Source: Phaeobacter sp. 22II1-1F12B
GTDB lineage: Bacteria; Pseudomonadota; Alphaproteobacteria; Rhodobacterales; Rhodobacteraceae
Assembly: GCF_002210165.1 (NCBI RefSeq)
Contig: NZ_AQQP01000001.1
Location: forward strand, 248,001-312,000
Length of the DNA: 64,000 nucleotides
Reading direction: 5' to 3'
Within the stretch, counting starts at the first letter, position 1. Every line of letters starts with the position of its first letter. The translations under genes were made by a program, and so were the position numbers. Below the pieces are notes generated by a model. That model worked only from the letters and a program-made list of their open reading frames with translations. It did not search any database and was not told the DNA's origin. Below are positions 48,807 to 56,012 of the stretch, piece by piece.

Positions 48807-50284
48807 GCCACCCCGTCGAGAAGAACCTGCGCGGCGCTGTTGCGCCCGGGCATGCCGGTGACATCGCCGCCCGGATGGGCCGATGCGCCGCAGAGATAGA
48901 GGCCCCTTACGCCAAAGCGGTAACGGGCCATTCCAACCGTCGGTCTTGTCGTGAGCATCTGGTCGAGTCCCATTTCAGCGTGGTGCCAGTGGCCGCCCGG
49001 CGCGCCGGTCAGTCGGGCGATATCGGCAGGCGTGAGCAGGTCGGTCGAGGCAATCTGGTCACGCAGGCCGGGAGCATAGGCTTCGATAGCGGCAATCACG
49101 GTTTCGGTAAGCGTGCCGCGCTCCTTTTCGGTCCATCCGGACTTGGGATTTTCGGGCACATGGCTGACGATCACTGAGAGGCGATCCTGCCCATCGGGCA
49201 TCACGATCTCGAGGGACGGTGCGCTGGGCAGTTCGCCGTATTTCGCCGGGTTGAAGGCGCGTTCGACGTCAGCGACGGAGGGCGCGATCAAGAGCCTCGA
49301 TTTTGACTGCTCCTTGGTCAGACCGGTGAATTCCGGGCGGCCTTTCAGTTCAATATTCAGCTTGGCCGTCGTCCCCTTGGCGCGGAGGTTCCGGGCCCGG
49401 CGGACAGCCTCGATATCAAAAGAGGGGATACCGGCCATCTGCATCGTCTGCATGGGCCCCGCGCTTGACAGTACCGCCGGGGCAAGCAGTTTTCCGCCGT
49501 CGGATGTGGTGACGCCAAGCACGATGTCGTCTTCGACAATGACACCGGTGACGCCAACTCCACAGCGGATGTCAGCCCCGGCCTTACGCGCGGCATTTGC
49601 ATAGGCATCGGCGATGGTTCCCATCCCGCCGGTGGGGAGCGAGACAGACCCGCCGTTGCGCAACCGGTACATCAGCGTCAGCACGGTGCCGGGCGATCTG
49701 GGACCGGCAAAGGCACCGCGCACCGCGTCAGAGGCCAATGCTCCGGGCAGAGGGCCATCGGGCATTTCGTCAAGTAGGAGGTCATAGACATTGGTCAGGA
49801 GGATACGAAGGAACTCTCGCATCTCCGGTTTGCCCAATCGTTTCACACCGATCCCGAGCTTGGCCAGACGCGACATTTCGCGAAGGCCGGCAAGCGAGGT
49901 CAGCCCCTGATCGAGACCCGGCGGGGCGGATTCGGCGAGCGTGTTGAGCAGGGCCGCATAGGTAACCAGACGGGCGTGAAGGGTTTTGAAGGCTTTCGCA
50001 TCGGGGTGGGCATCGCCGGAGGCGTAGCTGGCAATGCCATCGCGCAGAACGACATGCTTGCCGTCGGGGGACAGGGAAACAGTGTCTATTTGGCGGGTTT
50101 GAGCCTGAACACCGCGCGGGAGTGGATTGTAGAGCAGGTGCGCCATCCGGTCTGAGGCCATGCCGCCGACGTGATCGGCACGCTCAAGAACGCAGACCGA
50201 TTTGCCATGTGCGGCGAGAGAAGCCGCGGCGGAAAGCCCGTTGTGACCGGCGCCGATCACGATTGCATCGAACTTGTCACTCAT
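48803..50284 (-). CDS. Phytoene-dehydrogenase-like FAD oxidoreductase (FAD1)
   Basis: 493 residues. FAD-binding dinucleotide fold at the N terminus (AIVIGAGHNGLSAAASLAAHG, split over the GxGxxG), VLERADHVGG, and C-terminal GLYLCGASAHPGGDVTGMPG, the COG1233 signature. In catabolic clusters such proteins oxidise amines or saturated rings rather than carotenoids; no carotenoid gene is nearby. It overlaps FAD2 upstream and GcvT downstream by 4 bp each and resembles FAD2, suggesting duplication. Confidence 0.9.
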   Translation of the reverse strand: MSDKFDAIVIGAGHNGLSAAASLAAHGKSVCVLERADHVGGMASDRMAHLLYNPLPRGVQAQTRQIDTVSLSPDGKHVVLRDGIASYASGDAHPDAKAFKTLHARLVTYAALLNTLAESAPPGLDQGLTSLAGLREMSRLAKLGIGVKRLGKPEMREFLRILLTNVYDLLLDEMPDGPLPGALASDAVRGAFAGPRSPGTVLTLMYRLRNGGSVSLPTGGMGTIADAYANAARKAGADIRCGVGVTGVIVEDDIVLGVTTSDGGKLLAPAVLSSAGPMQTMQMAGIPSFDIEAVRRARNLRAKGTTAKLNIELKGRPEFTGLTKEQSKSRLLIAPSVADVERAFNPAKYGELPSAPSLEIVMPDGQDRLSVIVSHVPENPKSGWTEKERGTLTETVIAAIEAYAPGLRDQIASTDLLTPADIARLTGAPGGHWHHAEMGLDQMLTTRPTVGMARYRFGVRGLYLCGASAHPGGDVTGMPGRNSAAQVLLDGVA

Positions 50285-51918
50285 GCCGCAGTCGCCACTT
50301 TCGAGGTGGTCTTGCCAAGCTTGCGGAGGATTTCACGCGCGGCATTGGCGCCGGGTGCTGCCATCACGCCGCCACCGGGATGGGCGGAAGATCCGACGAG
50401 GTACATGCCGTCGATTGGTGTCGCGTAATTCGCATAGCCGGGCACCGGGCGGTTGAAGAGCAGCTGATCAAAGGTGAGTTCGCCCTGAAAGATATTGCCT
50501 TCGGTCAAGCCGACCTCCCTTTCGATATCTTTTGGTGTCCTAATCTCGGCATGGACCACGCGCTGGCGAATGTCGGGGCAGGCCTCTTCGATCTTGTCAA
50601 AGACACAGTCGGCAAAGGCCTTCTTGCGCTCTTCGGTCCAGTTTTCGGCGCTGCGCTTGCCGTCGGCCAGAAGGTCATAGGGCGCGTATTGCACGAAGAC
50701 GGTCATCATGTGCTTGCCCGGCGGAGCCATCGTCGGGTCGATCTGGCTGGGGATCAGCATGTCGAAATAGGGATTGGACGACCACTGGCCTTCTTTCCAG
50801 TCGTCATAGGCCCGTTCGAGCTCTTCAAGCGAGGTCGAGCAATGCAGGTCGCCGCGCAGGAAACTGGCGTTCTTGGGCGCAGCGGGAAATTCGGGCAGGG
50901 CGTCCAGTGCGATGTTCAGCTTGCCGCTTGAACCGCGGATCTTGAAGCGTTCGACAGCGCGGGTGAAATCCTCGGGCAGGTCCCTGGCGTTGGTGTGTTC
51001 AAGGAAGGTACGTTTCACGTCCATGTTCGAGGCAACGATCGGCGCGCGGTATTCATCGCCGTTTTCCAGCGCCACCCCAATGATCTTGCCGCCTTCGACC
51101 TGAAAACGGTCTACGCCCGAGCCGGTGACGATCTTGCCACCCGCCTCTTCGAAACAGTCGCCCAGGGCCTTGCTTATCGCGCCCATCCCGCCGCGTGCAA
51201 AACCCCAGGCGCCGATCGCACCGTCAACATCGCCCATGTAATGATGCAAAAGAACATAGGCGGTACCGGGCGAATAGACGCCCAGGCCGGTGCCGATAAT
51301 GCCCGATCCGGCAAGATGCGCCTTGATTAGGTCGTTTTCAAAGTGTTCATCGAGAAAGTCGCCGATGGACATGGTCCAGAAGCGCAGAGTCTCGGCCAGT
51401 TCCTTGGCGCCCAGACCGTGGGCGCGTTTGACCAGATAAAGCAGCTCCTGCAGGTCGCGGACCTTGAAAGAGGTTGGATCGGGAGCAGAACGAAGCAGAA
51501 AGGGCCGGATGAAACGGCACTGCCGGATGACGGTCTGGCTGAACCGGTCATAGGCATCGACATCGCGTGGTTCATGGCGGGCGATTTCCCGGCGCAGCGC
51601 GTCATGATCGGAATGATAGGCGAAATAGTCGCCGTCACGCGTGAAACTGGCGCCGCCCTCGTAAGGGATCACCTGAAGTCCGAAACGCGGGAGTTCGAGG
51701 TCGCGCACGATTTCGCGGCGCAGCAGAGAACAGACATATGAACAATTGGAATAGGTCCAGCCCTCGTGGAGAGAGCGGCTTACGGCAGCGCCGCCGATCC
51801 AGTCGTTTTTTTCGACGACAAGGACTTTCATCCCGGCCTTGGCTAGATAACAGGCGGTTGTCAGGCCGTTGTGTCCGGCCCCTGCAACGATGGCGTCATA
51901 TCTGTCGTGCTGCCCCAT
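50281..51918 (-). CDS. Phytoene-dehydrogenase-like FAD oxidoreductase (FAD2)
   Basis: 545 residues. N-terminal AIVAGAGHNGLTTACYLAKAG, VVEKNDWIGGAAVSRS, internal GFARGGMGAISKALGDCFEE (COG1233 pattern) and C-terminal GMYLVGSSAHPGGGVMAAPG. It is the first gene of the leftward operon and diverges from the tetR gene across operator site 3. FAD2 and FAD1 share layout but differ in length. Possibly they act as partners or on successive intermediates; the substrate is unknown. Confidence 0.9.
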   Translation of the reverse strand: MGQHDRYDAIVAGAGHNGLTTACYLAKAGMKVLVVEKNDWIGGAAVSRSLHEGWTYSNCSYVCSLLRREIVRDLELPRFGLQVIPYEGGASFTRDGDYFAYHSDHDALRREIARHEPRDVDAYDRFSQTVIRQCRFIRPFLLRSAPDPTSFKVRDLQELLYLVKRAHGLGAKELAETLRFWTMSIGDFLDEHFENDLIKAHLAGSGIIGTGLGVYSPGTAYVLLHHYMGDVDGAIGAWGFARGGMGAISKALGDCFEEAGGKIVTGSGVDRFQVEGGKIIGVALENGDEYRAPIVASNMDVKRTFLEHTNARDLPEDFTRAVERFKIRGSSGKLNIALDALPEFPAAPKNASFLRGDLHCSTSLEELERAYDDWKEGQWSSNPYFDMLIPSQIDPTMAPPGKHMMTVFVQYAPYDLLADGKRSAENWTEERKKAFADCVFDKIEEACPDIRQRVVHAEIRTPKDIEREVGLTEGNIFQGELTFDQLLFNRPVPGYANYATPIDGMYLVGSSAHPGGGVMAAPGANAAREILRKLGKTTSKVATAA

Positions 51919-51975
51919 TGGCTTCTCCTGTTGGTTGCAGCGAGGTTAGGCGCTTGGGCGTCGCAGGTAAAGTTT

Positions 51976-51992
51976 TTTGAGCGCTCAAATAA
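51976..51992 (+). promoter_or_regulatory. Putative TetR operator, site 3 (divergent FAD2/tetR)
   Basis: TTTGAGCGCTCAAATAA, with a perfect 14-bp palindrome TTTGAGCGCTCAAA, sits 58 bp upstream of FAD2 and about 93 bp upstream of tetR. One site can control both directions, giving autoregulation. It is the most symmetric of the four copies. Confidence 0.85.
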
Positions 51993-52084
51993 ATATTTTC
52001 TGCAAAGCATGCGGCAATGTGCTACTGACTTCATCGAGAAGATGTGGAAAACACGTTGAACGGAACAGAGGTTGAGGCCCGCCC

Positions 52085-52732
52085 ATGACGATGCAGCCCG
52101 ACGATACATTGCGACCGCGCAAGGAACGCAAGGAAAACGCCGACAAGCGGCGCCGGCAGGTGCTGGATGCGACTTGTCGCTCGATCGTGACGAACGGGTT
52201 GGTCAAGACGACGCTGGCGACGGTGGCGAAGGAAGCTGGCCTGTCGCAGGGCGTCGCGGTGTTTTATTTCAAATCCAAGAGCGGCTTGCTGACCGAAGCC
52301 CTGCGGGATCTTTACCAGTCTTACGAGGCGCATTGGAGCGCGGCTGTCGATGCCGCCCCGGAAGATCCGGTTTCCCGGCTGGTCGCGCTGATCCGGGCCG
52401 ATTTCGACCCGAAGATCTGCAACCAGCAGACGCTTTCGATCTGGTACGCGTTTTGGGGAGAGCAGGCGTTCGTTCCGCAATACAGCGAAATCACCCGCGA
52501 ATATGATGAGAACCGGGGCGGGGCGATCCGGCAGGCATGCATGGATCTGCTGCCGGATGACCCGGTCCGCGCAGCAAATGTCGCCGACTGGATCGATACG
52601 CTTACAGACGGGTATTGGCAGAACCTCCACCTGTTTCCGGCCAATACCGACAATGAAAAGTCGCTGGCCGCTTCGCTGGAATGTCTGAAAGCCCTGCTGC
52701 CCGAATATGCGCAGGAAATCGCGACTGTCTGA
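52085..52732 (+). CDS. BetI-like TetR-family transcriptional regulator
   Basis: 215 residues. N-terminal helix-turn-helix (RRRQVLDATCRSIVTNGL ... TLATVAKEAGLSQGVAVFYF, about 22-62), then an alpha-helical ligand domain with SIWYAFWGEQAFVPQY and the YWQNLHLFP segment seen in BetI-type proteins, where aromatic residues can cage quaternary amines. Divergent from the FAD operon and flanked by operator-bearing promoters, so it is the obvious reader of the TGAGCGCTCA sites. In BetI itself ligand binding relieves repression. Confidence 0.92.
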   Translation: MTMQPDDTLRPRKERKENADKRRRQVLDATCRSIVTNGLVKTTLATVAKEAGLSQGVAVFYFKSKSGLLTEALRDLYQSYEAHWSAAVDAAPEDPVSRLVALIRADFDPKICNQQTLSIWYAFWGEQAFVPQYSEITREYDENRGGAIRQACMDLLPDDPVRAANVADWIDTLTDGYWQNLHLFPANTDNEKSLAASLECLKALLPEYAQEIATV

Positions 52733-52736
52733 GGCC

Positions 52737-53867
52737 TCAGTCTGCCATTTCCGCAAGCACCCATTTGTGGAAATTGTGAATGTCGAACTCCTCGGGCATG
52801 AGCCGCCCTCTTTCATAAGCGGGGGAGGCGATGCCTTTCTGGTTCAATTCACAGGCTGCCCCGTCTTGTTCCATGACCAGCGTTGCAAATCCGGTGACGT
52901 TTTCCAGATCAAAACCGGGCGCGGTCAGGGTTTCTGGCAGGAACAGCCATTCGGCGCGAAGCTTTGTCTTCTCCGGGCCCATCGGGATGAGGGTTACCGA
53001 GCGCACATAATCCACATGCGCGACGATAAAGGCCGAGGGATAGAGCGTCACGAAGTTATGCGCCGTTCTGCGTTCGGTTTTCGTGAGGTTGGGGAATTCA
53101 GGACCGCAAGGCTGGCCGTTTGCCGTCCAGGTCTGCGCGCCTTCCTTGAGCGGCGATAATTCAACGCCGCCGGGTTTGTTCTTGCGCTCGGCTTCGGACA
53201 TCACACCTTCGCGGTAGACGGGGACAAGATCGCTTAGCTCGGGGTGGATGCCCGGACAGTGGAGGCATTCGTTGTAGTTTTCCCAGAAGATCTTCCAGTT
53301 GCAGTCCAGTTCCTTTTCAAAGACGTGCCCGCGGACGAGGTCTGCCATTGGCCAGTTGTCGAGCGCGTTCAGACCCATGTCCGGAGAGAGAGGGCCCGGG
53401 TCTTTCGATAGGGACAGGAAGACAAAACCGTTCCATTCCATGAGGGAGACGGGGAACAAGCCGTGGTCCGATTTATCAAAATCGGCGGTGGGTCGGCCAA
53501 AGCCGGTCGAGATCAGGCGGCCGTCTGTGGCGTAGGACCACGCATGATAGGGGCATTTGATCAGCTTGCCGCCGAATGACTCTTGCTGGGACGTACAAAG
53601 CGCCGCGCCGCGATGACGACAGGCGTTGTGGAAAGCGCTCAGCTTGCCATTGGCATCCGAGACTACGAGCACATCAGCGCCGCCAAGGGAACGACGGGTG
53701 ACGCGGCCCGCCGGGAAATCCGCTTTGCGGCCTACCACGACCCAGTTGTTCGACCAGATCGTCGATAGTTCCTTATTGTACCAGTCGATATCCATATAGG
53801 CCGCTTTGGGCAGCGTCTCGGGGCAGTGGTCAAGCAGGGGTGATGGGGTTGGCGACTGGATGGTCAT
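52737..53867 (-). CDS. Rieske oxygenase of the quaternary-amine N-demethylase type (oxygenase 3)
   Basis: 376 residues from ATG 53867 (MTIQSPTPSPLLDHCPE); the frame is open for 35 more codons, but those run almost into the operator and have no similarity. Rieske ligands CRH (83-85) and CPYH (105-108). Catalytic ENYNECLHCPGIH with Glu 200 and His 203/208, the GbcA/CntA-like arrangement. Transcribed alone from operator site 4 and convergent with tetR (4-bp gap). A third related but distinct oxygenase implies several successive or alternative demethylations. Confidence 0.9.
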   Translation of the reverse strand: MTIQSPTPSPLLDHCPETLPKAAYMDIDWYNKELSTIWSNNWVVVGRKADFPAGRVTRRSLGGADVLVVSDANGKLSAFHNACRHRGAALCTSQQESFGGKLIKCPYHAWSYATDGRLISTGFGRPTADFDKSDHGLFPVSLMEWNGFVFLSLSKDPGPLSPDMGLNALDNWPMADLVRGHVFEKELDCNWKIFWENYNECLHCPGIHPELSDLVPVYREGVMSEAERKNKPGGVELSPLKEGAQTWTANGQPCGPEFPNLTKTERRTAHNFVTLYPSAFIVAHVDYVRSVTLIPMGPEKTKLRAEWLFLPETLTAPGFDLENVTGFATLVMEQDGAACELNQKGIASPAYERGRLMPEEFDIHNFHKWVLAEMAD

Positions 53868-53980
53868 TGGCGGGTTTCCGTTGGCTCGGGCAATTTGTTC
53901 CGCAGGCCCGATCACGGCAGATCGGGAGGACGGTTCGCGGAGAGCGTAGACCCTTGGTCGGGCGCGCGACAAGAATTAAT

Positions 53981-53995
53981 TTATTTGAGCGCTCA
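53981..53995 (-). promoter_or_regulatory. Putative TetR operator, site 4 (oxygenase 3)
   Basis: On the minus strand TGAGCGCTCAAATAA, identical to the other three, lies 114 bp upstream of the oxygenase 3 ATG. The flanks add outer symmetry (TTAT...ATAA). It is the last copy before the next operon, which has none. Confidence 0.8.
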
Positions 53996-54079
53996 TATAA
54001 TATAATCGTCGCGCAAAATTGGTGCTGTTCTGGCTAGCTTGAACTTTCCTAGAGTATGATCTGACTTGGCTGAAACGGG

Positions 54080-55558
54080 CTAGCCGCTCGTTTCCAGAAC
54101 GGCAGACCAAGTGAGCCTGCGCGATTCGAGCGCGCTTTGCGCCTCGGCTGCTTTGGACAGGGGATAGATTTCGGGTGACGGAATGCGAAGTTTTCCGCTT
54201 GAGATCGCGTCGAAGAGAAGCCGGGAGTATCTTTCCACCTGCGCCGCGCTTCCCACGTAATGCCCGTAATTGGGTCTGGAAAAGCGAAGCGATTTGGAAG
54301 ACAAGCGCCCAAGGTCATGGAGGCCCGGTGGCCCCGAGGCTTCACCGAAGCTGACCACGTGACCCCGGATCGCCGCAGCCTCTAGTGAGCCTTCAAGCGT
54401 GTTTTGCCCGACACCGTCAAAGATGACGCTGGCGCCCATGCCGTCGGTCAGGTCAAGCGTGGCTGAGACGAAATCCTCCTGCCGGTAATTGATGACGCGG
54501 TCCGCCCCGTTGGAGAGTGCCATTACGAGCTTTTCCGCAGAAGAGGCCGTTGCGATCACCCGCGCGCCCAGCGCTTTTGCCCATTGCACCAGTAGCTGTC
54601 CGACGCCACCTGACGCAGCGTGGATAAGGACGATGTCGTCAGGGCCGACGGGCTGCACATCATGCAAAAGAAAACTCGCGGTCATGCCTTTGAGGAGCGT
54701 TCCGGCTGCCTGATCGTCACTTAAGCTGTCAGGAAGTTTCACAAGCATCGATTCCGGCATGACCCTGTCGGTGCAATAGGCGCCCACCGGCGCGCAGGCG
54801 TACCCGACACGGTCGCCAAGACGCAAACCAGAGACCTCTGACCCGACGCTCGTAATGGTGCCAACTGCTTCCATGCCGGGAATACCGGGCGGGTCAATCA
54901 TGTCGAAATGGCCAGTTCGACAATGGATGTCGATGAAATTGACGCCAACATAGGTTTGATGCAGTCGGACCTCTTTAGGGCCGACGGGCGGAAGTTCGAT
55001 TGGTTGAAAGCTCAGAACTTCGGGTCCGCCATGCCGTTGGATCACGATGCCCATTGTTGTTTGGCCGCTGTTCTTCGGCGGGGCCGGTTTTGGCGCGACC
55101 ACTGGCTTGGCAGGCTGCGGGGCCCCTGAGAACCAGTCGTGCAGAGCAGAGAATCCGGCCCGATAGATGTCGTCCCTGACCAAGGCGATCAGGCGGTTCC
55201 TCTCAGGCGCGGGGGGCTGGAAGGTGCTTGACCATTCGAGCAGCGTCCTGAAGCGGTCGGTAACGGGCCGCAGGCGCATTTCCGCGACATAACCCATAAG
55301 CGGCAAGGGCGAGTCCAGCAGGCAGTAGCGCAGCGACATGTCGCGGTCGGAACAGGCAATCAGTTGTTCGCGCAGGATACTTCCATCGGTCAGGGAGAAG
55401 TAACGGACGCCACCGACGGTTTGCGATGTCAGGCCATCTTCGATCCGGCTGCTGGCGATTGCCGGATGCCAGCGGTCGTGGCTGTTGAAATCGCGCAATA
55501 AGGCCCAGACTGCGCCGACCGGTGCGTCGATGACCGTGCTTTCGCGGACCGTATCCAT
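54080..55558 (-). CDS. SRPBCC domain - MDR quinone oxidoreductase fusion protein
   Basis: 492 residues from ATG 55558 (MDTVRESTVIDAPVGAVWAL), GGAAAC 11 bp upstream. Residues 1-143 are a SRPBCC (START-like) domain; 146-162 is a Pro/Ala/Lys linker; 168-492 is a zinc-free medium-chain reductase like quinone oxidoreductase (VLSFQPIELPPVGPKEV; GVNFIDIHCRTGHF; AASGGVGQLLVQWAKALGA as the NADPH site). The open frame has no break, so the fusion is genuine. The SRPBCC part resembles the preceding gene. Last gene of the ABC/flotillin operon; the reaction is unknown. Confidence 0.88.
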   Translation of the reverse strand: MDTVRESTVIDAPVGAVWALLRDFNSHDRWHPAIASSRIEDGLTSQTVGGVRYFSLTDGSILREQLIACSDRDMSLRYCLLDSPLPLMGYVAEMRLRPVTDRFRTLLEWSSTFQPPAPERNRLIALVRDDIYRAGFSALHDWFSGAPQPAKPVVAPKPAPPKNSGQTTMGIVIQRHGGPEVLSFQPIELPPVGPKEVRLHQTYVGVNFIDIHCRTGHFDMIDPPGIPGMEAVGTITSVGSEVSGLRLGDRVGYACAPVGAYCTDRVMPESMLVKLPDSLSDDQAAGTLLKGMTASFLLHDVQPVGPDDIVLIHAASGGVGQLLVQWAKALGARVIATASSAEKLVMALSNGADRVINYRQEDFVSATLDLTDGMGASVIFDGVGQNTLEGSLEAAAIRGHVVSFGEASGPPGLHDLGRLSSKSLRFSRPNYGHYVGSAAQVERYSRLLFDAISSGKLRIPSPEIYPLSKAAEAQSALESRRLTWSAVLETSG

Positions 55559-55577
55559 CAGGTTTGCGGTTTCCGTT

Positions 55578-56012
55578 TCAACCGAAACGTTTCTTGAGCG
55601 CGTCGAACGCGGTCTGGAAAACGCCCTGCCCGATCTGATCAATCAGGCCGGACTCGGCCTGTGGGTCGCAATCGAAATTCGCCTCCCACGAGGCAAAGGT
55701 CCGGTTGCCGTCAGTTATGGGAATAAGGGCAAGCGTCGCGATATAGTCGCGAACGCCCATGCCGCTTTCGAGAATGGAATAGGTGCAGCTCATGTCGTAA
55801 TCGGACAGGGCCAAAAGCTGCTCGCGTATCGTGTCGCCGTTCTCAAGCTGAAAGTTCCGGATGCAGCCGATCTGATCAGGATGCATGCCGCCTTCGATGC
55901 GGCTTGCTGTGACGAAAGGTGTCCAATCCGGCAAGCCGTTGAAGTTGCGCACAACCCGCCAGACCGAGGTTACCGGTGCTGGCACGACGGTCGAGATATA
56001 GACTCTAGTCAT
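55578..56012 (-). CDS. SRPBCC family protein
   Basis: 144 residues from ATG 56012 (MTRVYISTVVPAPVTSVWRV), overlapping the flotillin gene by 8 bp. A START/Bet v1-like ligand-binding domain of the polyketide-cyclase/BetV1 superfamily. Aligned to the SRPBCC domain of the next gene, it shares FN...W.P...SRIE.G and G..IREQL.A.SD.DMS patterns, so the two are tandem duplicates. It probably binds a hydrophobic small molecule. Confidence 0.85.
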   Translation of the reverse strand: MTRVYISTVVPAPVTSVWRVVRNFNGLPDWTPFVTASRIEGGMHPDQIGCIRNFQLENGDTIREQLLALSDYDMSCTYSILESGMGVRDYIATLALIPITDGNRTFASWEANFDCDPQAESGLIDQIGQGVFQTAFDALKKRFG

